DNA of 32,079 nucleotides from Paenibacillus sp. (GCA_031254035.1 JAIRVF010000105.1:1-32079), one strand, 5' to 3'. Positions 1-7,492 are shown, counted from the stretch's first letter. Notes: generated by a model from the sequence alone, not told the origin. Made by a program: numbers and translations.

Positions 1-96
1 CTGCTCCCTTCAGGAATGTATCGGATATAGTCCATTACAAGTAGTGTACCTCTCTTTGGCGATGAACTGAAGCCCTAATCCCATTTTATAAAAGGT

Positions 97-135
97 TGTT
101 CAAAAAGCGGTGCTGAAAACCGACCTTTTTGAACA
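97..135 (-). terminator. Probable hairpin terminator after the TIGR01777 gene
   Basis: An 11-bp perfect inverted repeat (TGTTCAAAAAG at 97-107 and CTTTTTGAACA at 125-135) encloses a second CGGT/ACCG stem. It lies just downstream of the stop codon of the minus-strand epimerase-like gene. The A/T-rich arms supply a U run in the minus-strand transcript. Being nearly symmetrical, it could also end transcription arriving from the left. No other gene is evident in 1-139; a possible plus-strand reading frame ending at position 30 is too short to call. Confidence 0.5.
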
Positions 136-139
136 CACA

Positions 140-1030
140 CTATAAGGGAACAATTTCGCGTAAAGCTTCATTTAATGTGGGATATTGGAAGGGATATCCT
201 GCCTGTTCAAGTCTTTCCGGGATCACCCAGCGGCTTTTGAGAATCAGCTCGGTTTCGGTTTGAATGAGTCTAGCTCCCATTTCGAGCAGCCAAGCCGGGG
301 ACGCCAGCCCAAAACGCTTCTTCAAAGATTGACGGAGCTGCTGCATTAGCTCCCGGTTGCTCACCGGATTCGGGGACGAGACATTAAACACTCCGCCCAG
401 TTCCGGGTGGTCCCGCAGAAAAAGAATAATGCCCAGGATATCTTCGATATGGATCCAGCTGAACATTTGGCTGCCAGGCCCCTGCACACCACCAAGTCCA
501 AATCGAACCAGATTTTGATACGGAATCATGACTCCGCCGCTCCGCCCCAAAACGATGGCAATTCGCAGGGCGACTTGACGAGTATGCGGAAGAGAGAAGG
601 AGAAAAAGGATTGCTCCCAAGCCTTGGCTACATCCACCGAAAAACCGGAGCCGATTTCCCCCTCCGCTTCCGTCATCGGGCGATCCTCGGCATGGCGGTA
701 GATGGTGGCCGTGCTGGAATTGATCCAAAGCACCGGGGGATTCTTGCAGGCCAAAATCGCTTGTCCCAATATCCCGGTCGTTTCCGTTCTTGAATTCATA
801 ATTTTGGCTTTATTCTGCGCGTGATATCGGCAATTGACAGACTTGCCGGCCAAATTGATAAGCATTTCGGCATGTTCCAGCGCTTCATGGATACCTTCCT
901 TGTCCTCCCAGGAGATATAGCCTGCCTGTCTGGAAATGATCCGCACCTCATAGCCAAGTTCTTCGAATTTATTTTCAAGATAAGCCCCGATAAAGCCTGT
1001 TCCCCCGGCGATGACGATTTTCCTTATCAT
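140..1030 (-). CDS. TIGR01777 family NAD(P)-dependent epimerase-like protein
   Basis: A 296-aa member of the extended short-chain dehydrogenase/epimerase superfamily, TIGR01777 group (YfcH/YfhF-like). The N-terminus carries the Rossmann dinucleotide motif IAGGTGFIG. The C-terminal end (GYPFQYPTLNEALREI) matches the DUF1731 tail typical of this family. The family has no firmly established substrate; it is thought to be a cytoplasmic oxidoreductase or epimerase. Start choice: a GTG lies six bases upstream at 1036, but the ATG at 1030 has the better spacing (about 9 nt) from a GGAGGGGG ribosome binding site. It follows pgsA in the same direction with 142 bp between, so it may be the last gene of the HD-pgsA-epimerase group. 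Length is normal for the family and no defect is seen. Confidence 0.9.
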   Translation of the reverse strand: MIRKIVIAGGTGFIGAYLENKFEELGYEVRIISRQAGYISWEDKEGIHEALEHAEMLINLAGKSVNCRYHAQNKAKIMNSRTETTGILGQAILACKNPPVLWINSSTATIYRHAEDRPMTEAEGEIGSGFSVDVAKAWEQSFFSFSLPHTRQVALRIAIVLGRSGGVMIPYQNLVRFGLGGVQGPGSQMFSWIHIEDILGIILFLRDHPELGGVFNVSSPNPVSNRELMQQLRQSLKKRFGLASPAWLLEMGARLIQTETELILKSRWVIPERLEQAGYPFQYPTLNEALREIVPL

Positions 1031-1172
1031 ACCCACTTTCCCCCTCCCACTCTGAGCTAAAACACGACTTGAAATTCTCTTTGATTGGATCCTGTGGGTC
1101 TCACTTCGACCAGGTTTCTTCCAGCAAGTTCATAGATAAAGCCTTCCGTTGGTTTTTAGGAAACTCGCGATG

Positions 1173-1763
1173 TTACATGTCATTTAATCGGAGTGCTTTG
1201 AAGTTTTTCATTAAATAATGAATTCCGGATATCAGCGTCATACCTACCGCAAGCAGCATCAGAACATCATCAATACGAATAGCGTTAATCCATTGGAGCG
1301 GAATGTTACCAAGCAGAACGGCAATGATGGCAGCCACCTGCAAAACCATCTTCCATTTCCCAAGTTTGTCTGCGGCCAGTGCGATCCCTTGGGACGAAGC
1401 AATCATACGAAGTCCAGTAATGACAAATTCGCGACCGATTATGATAATTGCTACCCAAGAGGCAATCATATCCGCCTCCACCATCATAATGAGCGCTGCG
1501 GAAATCAACAGTTTATCAGCAAGCGGGTCAAGCAATTTCCCTAAATTAGTGACCTGGTTGTACTTTCTTGCGATATAACCATCCAGTTTATCCGTTCCCG
1601 AAGCAAGCACAAAGAGGGCAATGGCGATGTACAAACCATAATCGTTCATAAACCGAATCAGACCACTAGATTCAGCCAGCCATGCCGGCCATTTTGTGAA
1701 AAACAGCATAAACAACGGAATAAGCGCGATCCGCGCCAGGGTGATTCGGTTGGCAGTATTCAA
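1173..1763 (-). CDS. pgsA: CDP-diacylglycerol--glycerol-3-phosphate 3-phosphatidyltransferase
   Basis: A 196-aa integral membrane CDP-alcohol phosphatidyltransferase. It makes phosphatidylglycerol phosphate from CDP-diacylglycerol and glycerol-3-phosphate, the committed step to phosphatidylglycerol and cardiolipin. The family signature D-x2-DG-x2-AR-x8-G-x3-D-x3-D is complete at residues 58-83 (TDKLDGYIAR, then GKLLDPLADK), including the catalytic aspartates. Several hydrophobic helices surround it (residues 8-22, 43-55, 86-110, 135-165). The start is a TTG at 1763 with AAGGAG and AAGG motifs 8-12 nt upstream; the following MNTANRITLAR is the usual PgsA opening. It is downstream of an HD-domain gene on the same strand, separated by 108 bp. 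Length and motif order are standard. Confidence 0.95.
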   Translation of the reverse strand: MNTANRITLARIALIPLFMLFFTKWPAWLAESSGLIRFMNDYGLYIAIALFVLASGTDKLDGYIARKYNQVTNLGKLLDPLADKLLISAALIMMVEADMIASWVAIIIIGREFVITGLRMIASSQGIALAADKLGKWKMVLQVAAIIAVLLGNIPLQWINAIRIDDVLMLLAVGMTLISGIHYLMKNFKALRLNDM

Positions 1764-1871
1764 TGGGAATCCTTGCTCCTTTCAATTCACTTGACCTGGC
1801 ATGCTTCATGAATCGTGCTTCTTTCGATGTAAATTATCATTTGCCTTCCCGATTCCTGAACATCTCAGCCC

Positions 1872-2543
1872 TCAATGTTTTTCATCTGAATCACGCTGGT
1901 CACGCATGGCCCACTCGCTATAAAAATGCTTCAAATACAGCTCCATAAACGCATGCCTTTGCTCGGCCAGTTCTCTGGCGTACGACGTATTCATCAAATC
2001 TTTCAGCTTCAGCAGCTTCTCATAGAAATGATAGATAGCCGTCTTGTTGTTCGACCGGTAATCCTCTTGCGCGAGCACTTCATGACTCAACTCGGGGTCA
2101 TGAATGATGTGGCCTTTGGCCCCGGAATAAGCAAAGGTGCGTGCGATCCCGATGGCGCCAAGCGCATCCAGACGGTCCGCATCCTGAACGACCTGCCCTT
2201 CCAGCGTCTTCATCGGCGAGTTCTGGCCCCCGTTGTAGGACATGGTCGAGATGATATCCATCACGTGGTCAATCAAGTTCATATCGGCCGTATGCTCACG
2301 CAACCAGGCGCGAACCTTATCCAGTCCGGCTTCTTTGCTTGCATTCAGCTTCTCGTCAGCCACATCATGCAAAAGCGCTGCCAGCTCGCACACAACAGCG
2401 TCCGCATGTTCCTTTCTCGCGATATCGAGTGCCGTATTGCGGACGCGTTCGATATGCCACCAGTCATGGCCGCTTGCTTCACCGGATAATTCCTCTTTTA
2501 CAAAATGTTCTGCCTGCTTGATGAGTTCGGACTGTTCTGTCAT
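1872..2543 (-). CDS. HD domain-containing phosphohydrolase (YedJ/YpgQ-like)
   Basis: A 223-aa soluble protein with an HD metal-dependent phosphohydrolase domain. The first histidine is in HDWWHIERV (about residues 25-33), the HD doublet is in LLHDVADEK (about 57-65), and a downstream aspartate is in VVQDADRLDALGAIG (about 138-152). These make the H...HD...D metal site typical of the YedJ/YpgQ group, whose characterised members act on nucleotides. The substrate cannot be read from the sequence. An AAAGGAG ribosome binding site precedes the ATG at 2543. The gene starts a minus-strand run towards pgsA. Length fits the family. Confidence 0.9.
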   Translation of the reverse strand: MTEQSELIKQAEHFVKEELSGEASGHDWWHIERVRNTALDIARKEHADAVVCELAALLHDVADEKLNASKEAGLDKVRAWLREHTADMNLIDHVMDIISTMSYNGGQNSPMKTLEGQVVQDADRLDALGAIGIARTFAYSGAKGHIIHDPELSHEVLAQEDYRSNNKTAIYHFYEKLLKLKDLMNTSYARELAEQRHAFMELYLKHFYSEWAMRDQRDSDEKH

Positions 2544-2591
2544 ACATGCTCCTTTATTTTCCCGCTGAAGCGGTTATTACATGGTTACTTG

Positions 2592-2825
2592 CTAACGGAA
2601 GACTGCGATCGTTATGGGCGAAATGAGGCTGCTGGAATTCTAACGAAACGGGTAATCGTTATTTGAGCAAAATTGTGCTTCCAAAGTTTCTAACGAAACT
2701 GGCAATCGTTATTGAGCAAATTCGAGGTGGAAAAAGCGATATTTCGAATGAATAACGCTCCTGAGTTTTGTTAGATTTGATAAGGCTACGATTTAGGGGG
2801 AATAACGCTCCCCAGTTTCGTTTAG
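2592..2825. repeat. Cluster of five 24-26 bp dispersed palindromic repeats
   Basis: Five related copies sit in the gene-free stretch 2544-3126. Three are forward, at 2592-2615, 2640-2663 and 2690-2713 (core CTAACGAAACTGG-N2-ATCGTTATT). Two are reversed, at about 2750-2774 and 2800-2825 (GAATAACGCTCC-N2-AGTTTCGTT). Each copy is partly self-complementary (AACGA...TCGTT). Copies 2 and 3 are followed by the same TGAGCAAA. Just beyond (2826-2870) the motif ACAAACCGG occurs twice, 22 bp apart. No protein-coding sequence is supported here. This looks like a REP-like intergenic family rather than a CRISPR: the spacers are unequal and the orientation flips. Confidence 0.75.
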
Positions 2826-2892
2826 CGACACAAACCGGAACAGTTAGCGGTACAAACCGGCACAATTGTTTGTGCCAGACAGCATTAAAGCA

Positions 2893-2942
2893 TCTTAAAA
2901 CAAAGCCCGGCCTAAGAATAAAATTACCAATCTTAAACCGGG
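2893..2942 (-). terminator. Rho-independent terminator of the HxlR-side gene string
   Basis: Read on the minus strand, CCCGGTTTAAGA and TCTTAGGCCGGG pair around a 13-nt AT-rich loop and are followed by CTTTGTTTTAAG. It lies about 185 bp downstream of the HxlR gene, the last minus-strand gene before this gap. It therefore probably ends the transcript of the small-enzyme string that runs from about 7000 down to 3127. Confidence 0.7.
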
Positions 2943-3126
2943 TCGCATCGTTGTCTATTTTAGTTTTGTTTCTATGATTATACCTAGGAATGAGTGCAGA
3001 TAAAAGCCCCCTGGCTCCTGCTAAAAACATTTAGTTCATAGAGCCTACGCCTTTCCGCAAATGATTATTTGTTTGTGATCCTGTTGGGTGTTGATTCAGC
3101 AATTTCAGGCCTTGACCATTCAAAAT

Positions 3127-3486
3127 TTAGCAGGATGATTCGTTCTCTTCATTTAGATCAATGTATGCCAAATGTTCTCTACCCCAGCCGCACATACAAT
3201 CGAGGAGAGGACGCAGCGATTTGCCATGCTCTGAAATGCTGTACTCAACTCTCGGAGGTATTTCCCGGTAAATGACACGTTCAATCAGCCTATCCTCTTC
3301 CAATTCCCGCAATTGCTTGGTGAGGGTTCCTTGGGATACATCCGGAATCATCCGTCTAAGCTCACCAAAACGCTTAGTCCCGTCCATCAGCAAAATAAAC
3401 AATATCAGCGGCTTCCACTTTCCGCCAATCATCCGGAGCGTTGTTACAACCCCCGTCAATCGTGGCTCTTGCGTTTCAATGCTCAT
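3127..3486 (-). CDS. HxlR-type winged-helix transcriptional regulator
   Basis: A 119-aa HxlR-family DNA-binding protein. The hallmark [15 protein letters not shown] lies at about residues 16-30, followed by the helix-turn-helix segment [20 protein letters not shown] (about 37-56) and the wing around [16 protein letters not shown] (about 66-81). HxlR proteins are small dimeric regulators, usually responding to reactive electrophiles or unknown ligands, and often sit next to the gene they control. The reading frame stays open upstream to 3642, but that extension only shadows the neighbouring P-loop gene. The ATG at 3486 gives the normal family length. Its start overlaps the end of the truncated kinase gene by 11 bases, so translation may be coupled. 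The redox cysteine common near the N-terminus of some HxlR proteins is absent. Confidence 0.85.
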   Translation of the reverse strand: MSIETQEPRLTGVVTTLRMIGGKWKPLILFILLMDGTKRFGELRRMIPDVSQGTLTKQLRELEEDRLIERVIYREIPPRVEYSISEHGKSLRPLLDCMCGWGREHLAYIDLNEENESSC

Positions 3487-3814
3487 GTTCGAGCCCCAGG
3501 CGCGTCCGAAAGAATCTTCGTAATATTCTGAAATCACGGACAAACTTGTTGGGGCAAATGATGAAAATATAATCGGCCTCTGTAAAACTCTCCTGCGCCC
3601 ATTTATGATGAACGACTTCAATAACCCAGGCTTCGCTGCCAACCGCCTGCTTTAAAAGCGCATCTCTTATCTCTATCGGAAACCTACGCTGTTCTTCGCC
3701 GCGCTCCCATACAAAGTTATCGGTTTCATAATGAGGGATCTCGAGCATCCGTGAGCACTCGCGTGCGATGTAAGATTTGCCGCTGCCGCATGATCCTATA
3801 ATCCGGATTTTAAT
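3476..3814 (-). pseudogene. Truncated FlaR/DNA-topology-modulation-like P-loop kinase, possible ATT start
   Basis: The frame encodes a P-loop protein of the adenylate-kinase-like 'topology modulation' (FlaR) type. It opens IKIRIIGSCGSGKS, which includes a perfect Walker A. No ATG/GTG/TTG precedes the Walker motif in this frame after the ribosome binding site. The codon at the expected start is ATT (3814), 8 nt after a good GGGAG. The first ATG, at 3748, lies after the P-loop and would destroy function. The protein ends after 112 residues at [10 protein letters not shown], whereas family members continue for roughly 60 more residues from this point. So the 3' part is missing and the HxlR gene begins there. 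The 5' end overlaps the preceding gene's stop (GATTAA). I infer a deletion remnant. An active short protein from a rare ATT start is the alternative. Confidence 0.6.
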
Positions 3815-4007
3815 CGGTATCTCTCCCTTTAGGTGAATTCGTTGTCCGAAAACAAAGTTGCAACAACAATATGTAAATCAATGAAATCGCAAGCTCTGAC
3901 CCGATAAACAATGAATCTCCTCCATACAGCAAAAAGGCGCAAACAATGCCCAAAATGAGATAGATAAGCATAACGGTTTGTAAAGCGACATGCTCATTTC
4001 TGATCAA
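3810..4007 (-). CDS. Small two-TM membrane protein of unknown function
   Basis: A 65-aa protein with two hydrophobic segments, about residues 11-27 (VMLIYLILGIVCAFLLY) and 34-50 (IGSELAISLIYILLLQL), and a short basic tail. No family was recognised. The start is a TTG at 4007 whose last two bases are shared with the TGA stop of the upstream methyltransferase (TTGA), a typical translational coupling. An AGGA lies just upstream. The end overlaps the ATT/Walker-A gene. The tight packing supports a real gene despite its size. Confidence 0.6.
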   Translation of the reverse strand: MIRNEHVALQTVMLIYLILGIVCAFLLYGGDSLFIGSELAISLIYILLLQLCFRTTNSPKGRDTD

Positions 4008-4816
4008 ATCTTCCTGCCAATATAAAGTAGATGGGAAGCCGATCCGAGCAAATACGGATTTTCGGATTCTTTCATGATGATGTCCATGATTTGCCGATAG
4101 GTCTCATCCCCCTGCCGGGACCAATACTCCCACTGCTCCGGTGTCATGGCACCCGCAATGCTGCTCGAACCAATCAACTTCACAGTTTCAAAGCCTTGTG
4201 ACTCCATAAACGAGGTGATTTCAGCAATGTCAAAATAATAGGCTCCAGTAAACCGTCCCTCATCTTCATGATCAAACGTTCCTGTCTGCAAAAATTGCTG
4301 GATGCCCTCAATCGTGTGATTTGGCTTCCAATGCTCGGGGTGCATCAGCGAATTCGTTAAAAACTTGGTCTTAGTCATAAAGGCTGCAAAAACAAGTCCA
4401 CCCGGTTTCGTTACCCGATGCAGCTCCCGGACCGCTTGTACCCGGTCTGCTTCCGCTTGCAAATGATACAGCGGCCCAAGCATCAGCGCGGCGTCAAAAC
4501 GATTGTCCGAAAACAGTCCTAAGTCTCTGGCATCTGCCGAATAAAACCCATCAAATCGATCTTCGACCTGAAATTCCTTGGCTTTATTTTCTGCAATCTC
4601 CACCGATCTCGACGTTAAATCCGTCAGAGTGACCCGATAGCCCCTCTTAGCCAGCTCAATCGAATATTTTCCCGGCCCAGCGCCGTTGTCCAGGATATGT
4701 CCCTCTGGCGGAAGCAGGCTTTGGATATGATGCATATTAATGATAAATTCGATAGGCTCCCGCTCCAAACGTCCCCACTCGTCAAAATTATTGTAATATG
4801 AAATGATCTTATCCAT
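4004..4816 (-). CDS. Class I SAM-dependent methyltransferase
   Basis: A 270-aa cytoplasmic methyltransferase of the Methyltransf_11/25 fold. Motif I is ILDNGAGPGKYSIELAKRGY (about residues 40-59), followed by the acidic strand VTLTDLT, motif II around RFDAALMLGPLYHL (about 105-118) and the post-motif VTKPGGLVFAAF (about 135-146). The methyl acceptor cannot be deduced. An AGGAGG lies 10 nt before the ATG. It is between a membrane protein gene (46-bp gap) and the overlapping 65-aa membrane gene. Nearby genes include a TmrB-like resistance protein, so a detoxification role is possible but unproven. Confidence 0.9.
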   Translation of the reverse strand: MDKIISYYNNFDEWGRLEREPIEFIINMHHIQSLLPPEGHILDNGAGPGKYSIELAKRGYRVTLTDLTSRSVEIAENKAKEFQVEDRFDGFYSADARDLGLFSDNRFDAALMLGPLYHLQAEADRVQAVRELHRVTKPGGLVFAAFMTKTKFLTNSLMHPEHWKPNHTIEGIQQFLQTGTFDHEDEGRFTGAYYFDIAEITSFMESQGFETVKLIGSSSIAGAMTPEQWEYWSRQGDETYRQIMDIIMKESENPYLLGSASHLLYIGRKI

Positions 4817-4861
4817 AAAAAAATTGCCTCCTCTTGAGATGATCTTGCCGTACAGCTCTCA

Positions 4862-5185
4862 TCATCTATGATTCTGAAATGACTTATATATTCTGATGAA
4901 CAGCCAAAGAGCCAGGTAAATAACGGCAGCAGACAAGAAATAATAGATCAAATTAATTTCTGTTTTTTTAAACCCGTTTGCTGTAAATAGGAAAAACTTA
5001 TTAGATGGGACAACATCAAAATCTCTGTACCAAATAAAGTGAAACGGAAAACCCATCGCATATTCCGGTATGGTGCCTTCTCCCGCATTTGTTCGACCTG
5101 CAGACCAGAAAAGGACGATATACAGTAAATGGGATGCGTACCCTTGGAAATCAGTGATCAAGTAGACAAAAAGATTAGAACTCAA
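4862..5185 (-). CDS. Small membrane protein of unknown function
   Basis: A 107-aa protein with a likely N-terminal transmembrane segment (about residues 15-27, ending in LLYIVLFW) and a clear C-terminal one (about 79-99, IYYFLSAAVIYLALWLFI). Between them is a polar, aromatic loop of about 50 residues that may be extracytoplasmic. No family was recognised. The start is a TTG at 5185 overlapping the last 11 bases of the upstream kinase gene, with AAGGAG 4 nt before it. The overlap suggests the two are co-translated. Confidence 0.65.
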   Translation of the reverse strand: MSSNLFVYLITDFQGYASHLLYIVLFWSAGRTNAGEGTIPEYAMGFPFHFIWYRDFDVVPSNKFFLFTANGFKKTEINLIYYFLSAAVIYLALWLFIRIYKSFQNHR

Positions 5186-5735
5186 ATTTCTCCTTGATCA
5201 TCTTCGCTACCATTTCAGGGCTCAAATTCGTATTGTTTATTCTCAAATAATGGGGGTGTTTGATTTCCCCCTCCGAGGAATTAAGCCGGTGGTTTTTCAT
5301 GGTCTCCCGCAGATCCCGTTCGGAGAATTCCAGATCTCTTTTGGTCGGTTTGTGACTAAGCCGGTGCGGGCTTTTATTGCGCTCCAGCCGCTCATCCATG
5401 TCTGCTTCCAGTTCAACATAATACACCGTACCGCCCTGGGATTCGAAAATATGGCTGATCTTCTCCACATAATCCCAGTCACCTTGCAGATCAAATGCCC
5501 ACACAACCGTAAAAATCAATCCGGGCAGATCACTTTTGGCCACTTCCTCAAAAATCTCCTGCCTAAACAAATGAACTAAGCGTTTGCCTGCAGGTGAGCT
5601 GTAACTAAAAAAGTTGGAAACAAGATCGATGGTCATGTGGTTATGAAACAGTTTCAAATCCGTTACTTTCGCAAGTTCCTGTCCTACCGTCATTTTTCCC
5701 ACGGCCTGCGGCCCAAAAATAATGACTAATTTCAT
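5175..5735 (-). CDS. P-loop (AAA/shikimate-kinase-like) ATP-binding protein
   Basis: A 186-aa P-loop protein of the nucleoside/shikimate kinase-like superfamily. The Walker A motif is at the N-terminus (IFGPQAVGKMTVG, residues 6-18). The second residue after the conserved Lys is Thr, as in small kinases. The segment FHNHMTIDLV (about 30-39) and a basic lid-like region (DERLERNKSPHRLSHKPTKR, about 113-132) follow. Similar genes are common in Bacillales as uncharacterised shikimate kinases or AAA proteins; the substrate is unknown. An AGAGGTG lies 7 nt before the ATG. It overlaps the downstream membrane-protein gene. Confidence 0.85.
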   Translation of the reverse strand: MKLVIIFGPQAVGKMTVGQELAKVTDLKLFHNHMTIDLVSNFFSYSSPAGKRLVHLFRQEIFEEVAKSDLPGLIFTVVWAFDLQGDWDYVEKISHIFESQGGTVYYVELEADMDERLERNKSPHRLSHKPTKRDLEFSERDLRETMKNHRLNSSEGEIKHPHYLRINNTNLSPEMVAKMIKEKFEF

Positions 5736-5833
5736 GGGTGTTCACCTCTTTTCTTCTAAACTTCTTAGGAATATATTGGTGGAATCATACAACATGATCG
5801 CGAACCTGCTCAAGCCTAATTTTAGTTCGAGCT

Positions 5834-5902
5834 TCATGCCCTCATATTTACGAGCAGCCTGGCGTAGTCTTCCAGCCTTTGTTCGAAGGTTATCAGGTCC
5901 AT
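5834..5902 (-). pseudogene. 22-codon stub, resembles the start of an M29 aminopeptidase
   Basis: In the 184-bp gap between tmrB and the P-loop gene, an ATG at 5902 opens MDLITFEQRLEDYARLLVNM and stops two codons later. The sequence resembles the first 20 residues of M29 leucyl aminopeptidases (AmpS-like), which normally continue with a V-G-V-N segment and over 380 further residues. Nothing more of such an enzyme is seen. The remaining bases of the gap carry no recognisable gene. It could be a chance frame, but the amphipathic, protein-like composition and strand agreement favour a deletion remnant. Confidence 0.35.
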
Positions 5903-5919
5903 CCCACTTTCATATCATT

Positions 5920-6516
5920 TTATTGAAAAAAACGAATATGCTTGATCTGCGTGAGCAGGTTATCGTATTTGCGGCGCAGTTTCCCGCGGTTATCGGGCAG
6001 CAGTTCGATGTTTACAGCTTCCGCAATCGCCTCCGCCACTTCAGGGATCGTCATCGCATCCGTCTGCAACTGTCGCTCAAAGATAGGCAAAGATAGCCCC
6101 TCGATACATTTATCGATCTGCTGTGCGGCCCATGAACGCTCATTTTCTCCCCGGCTTCGCAGTCTCTTCAGGAGCGTCTCCTTAGAGGCGCAAAGTGCGA
6201 AATGATGAATCACGATTCCGTCCCGTCTCAGCCTGCCGACGATCTCATCAAAATACCGCGGATCCACGATTGTCATCGGAATGATGAGGGTTCCGTCATA
6301 TTCGTCATGAATGTACTTGATCATGCCGTAATTCGTTTCACGCCATATCTGATGATCCTGAAAGTCGCTTTTGGCCATATTCGCGGGGATATTTTTCCGG
6401 ATAAAATACCCGGCGTTCTCTGGATCATAAATATAGGAATTTGGTATCCGCCGCTGAAGCTCATGCGTCGTTTGCGTTTTTCCTGCGCCAAAAGCGCCGT
6501 TCACCCAAATGATCAT
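5920..6516 (-). CDS. tmrB: TmrB-like ATP-binding tunicamycin resistance protein
   Basis: A 198-aa protein that closely follows Bacillus subtilis TmrB in my memory of that sequence. It has the N-terminal Walker A IIWVNGAFGAGKTQTTHEL (residues 2-20), the segment LIIPMTIVDPRYFDEIVGRL (about 77-96), ASKETLLKRLRSRGE and SWAAQQIDKCIEGLSLPIFE. It ends in a basic amphipathic tail (QIKHIRFF). In B. subtilis, TmrB is membrane-associated through its C-terminus, binds ATP and tunicamycin, and gives tunicamycin resistance. Resistance here is inference, since many homologues are untested. A GAGGTGGGG ribosome binding site precedes the ATG. It sits 40 bp after the NUDIX gene, probably in one transcript. Confidence 0.85.
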   Translation of the reverse strand: MIIWVNGAFGAGKTQTTHELQRRIPNSYIYDPENAGYFIRKNIPANMAKSDFQDHQIWRETNYGMIKYIHDEYDGTLIIPMTIVDPRYFDEIVGRLRRDGIVIHHFALCASKETLLKRLRSRGENERSWAAQQIDKCIEGLSLPIFERQLQTDAMTIPEVAEAIAEAVNIELLPDNRGKLRRKYDNLLTQIKHIRFFQ

Positions 6517-6556
6517 TTCCCCACCTCAATTCTCAATTCAAATCCTGAATCAGGAC

Positions 6557-7015
6557 TCAGGATCTTAAAACCCCTTGTTTCTCCACTTTTAAGTCTTCAA
6601 ACACAGGTCTTTGCACGGAGCTGATAGGCAGGTGGTCTATTTCTTCTAAAGATTTGAATTCGAGCTTAAGGGACTCACCCCTAGGATCACGGAATCGAAG
6701 ACGTTTCCCGTCACTAGCCATTTTCCCCTGCAAATCCACTTCTGCGTGAAAAATAAACATTACAAACACTACTTCATTGCCATCCGGATATGTATGTTGC
6801 ATTCTTGACCCGCTATATACGCCATACAGCTGAAACGCTGTCACATCCAATCCCGTTTCTTCCCAAACCTCACGTTTCATCGTGTCTTCAATCAGTTCTC
6901 CCGGCTCCATGCCGCCGCCAGGCAATCCCCAGTCTCCATAATCCGAACGCCGCTGGAGTAAAATACGTCCCCATGCATCCTGAATGATGGCTCCGCCTGT
7001 AACGATAATCCGCAT
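6557..7015 (-). CDS. NUDIX hydrolase
   Basis: A 152-aa NUDIX pyrophosphohydrolase. The Nudix box is complete: G-x5-E-x7-REVWEETG beginning GGGMEPGELIED (about residues 33-57), with the two metal-binding glutamates of REVWEETG present. The preceding LLQRRSDYGDWGLPGG is the standard strand before the box. Members hydrolyse nucleoside diphosphates linked to another moiety (for example oxidised nucleotides or sugar nucleotides); the substrate is not predictable. An AAAGGAG lies 8 nt before the ATG. It is followed by tmrB. Confidence 0.92.
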   Translation of the reverse strand: MRIIVTGGAIIQDAWGRILLQRRSDYGDWGLPGGGMEPGELIEDTMKREVWEETGLDVTAFQLYGVYSGSRMQHTYPDGNEVVFVMFIFHAEVDLQGKMASDGKRLRFRDPRGESLKLEFKSLEEIDHLPISSVQRPVFEDLKVEKQGVLRS

Positions 7016-7054
7016 AGCGATCTCCTTTGTTCAACAGGTTTGCTGTACTGTACT

Positions 7055-7399
7055 CTACTCCAAATATATGTTCATCGAAATCCCTTCGATCACGATTGCG
7101 GACAGTCCATGTTCCGTTCTCGTTTCATGCCATTCTCCTGCTTCCCAAAAAGCAGCACTGCCGGCCTGAATCCGCTGCTCTTCATTTTCATACCCTTTAA
7201 CAAAGCCCTCTCCGCTGATGACTAAAAACAACTGCGGCGTTGTTGCCTGGTGGTAGCTCACAACTCCGTTCGGACCTAAATGCATGCATCCTGTTTGCAG
7301 GTCTGCGGAGCTGCTTAGAATCCGTGTCATTACAAGCTGCTTGCTGCCGTATGCATGGATGTCTTTTCCGTTTTCACTGCCAAAATTGTATATTTTCAA
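7055..7399 (-). CDS. Cupin-domain protein
   Basis: A 114-aa single-domain cupin. The first cupin block appears as GCMHLGPNGVVSYHQATTPQ (about residues 37-56), followed by FLVISGEGFVKG. The second block is around AGSAAFWEAGEWHETRTEHG. The metal set is reduced relative to the classic G-x5-H-x-H; histidines in YHQA and WHETRTEH could serve. The frame is open to 7447, but the TTG at 7399 is the better start because GGAGG lies 7 nt upstream. The product then begins LKIYNFGSENGKDIHAYGS. It is downstream of the MBL-fold gene and a 23-codon GNAT stub, and ahead of the NUDIX gene. Function is unknown. Confidence 0.8.
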   Translation of the reverse strand: MKIYNFGSENGKDIHAYGSKQLVMTRILSSSADLQTGCMHLGPNGVVSYHQATTPQLFLVISGEGFVKGYENEEQRIQAGSAAFWEAGEWHETRTEHGLSAIVIEGISMNIYLE

Positions 7400-7418
7400 G
7401 TCCAATCCTCCGTTACTT

Positions 7419-7490
7419 TTATTCCGCTGCTCCTTGCTGCCGCACAAAAGTCACATCCTGTTCAGTTAACGGGCGAATCGTATAGTTCAT
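7419..7490 (-). pseudogene. 23-codon GNAT acetyltransferase N-terminal stub
   Basis: An ATG at 7490 with a strong AAAGGAGG site 8 nt upstream opens MNYTIRPLTEQDVTFVRQQ and stops after 23 residues. The opening xxYTIRPLTEQDxxF is the characteristic first strand and helix of GNAT acetyltransferases, which need about 150 residues. No continuation is seen in any frame before the cupin gene. It starts two bases after the TGA of the MBL-fold gene, so the ribosome binding site lies inside that gene. I read it as the surviving 5' end of a deleted acetyltransferase gene. It may still act as a leader that passes ribosomes to the cupin gene. Confidence 0.6.
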
Positions 7491-7492
7491 TG

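Noticed and set aside
1..30. 3' end of a plus-strand gene
   Set aside because: Ten codons before a TAG are too few to support a call.
2592..2825. CRISPR array
   Set aside because: Copies change orientation, spacers differ in length and no cas gene is present.
2659..3030. Minus-strand open frame of 123 codons in the repeat region
   Set aside because: It runs through the palindromic repeats and the terminator; its sequence is not protein-like.
3487..3642. N-terminal extension of the HxlR protein
   Set aside because: It overlaps the P-loop gene in another frame; the HxlR family length is met from the ATG at 3486.
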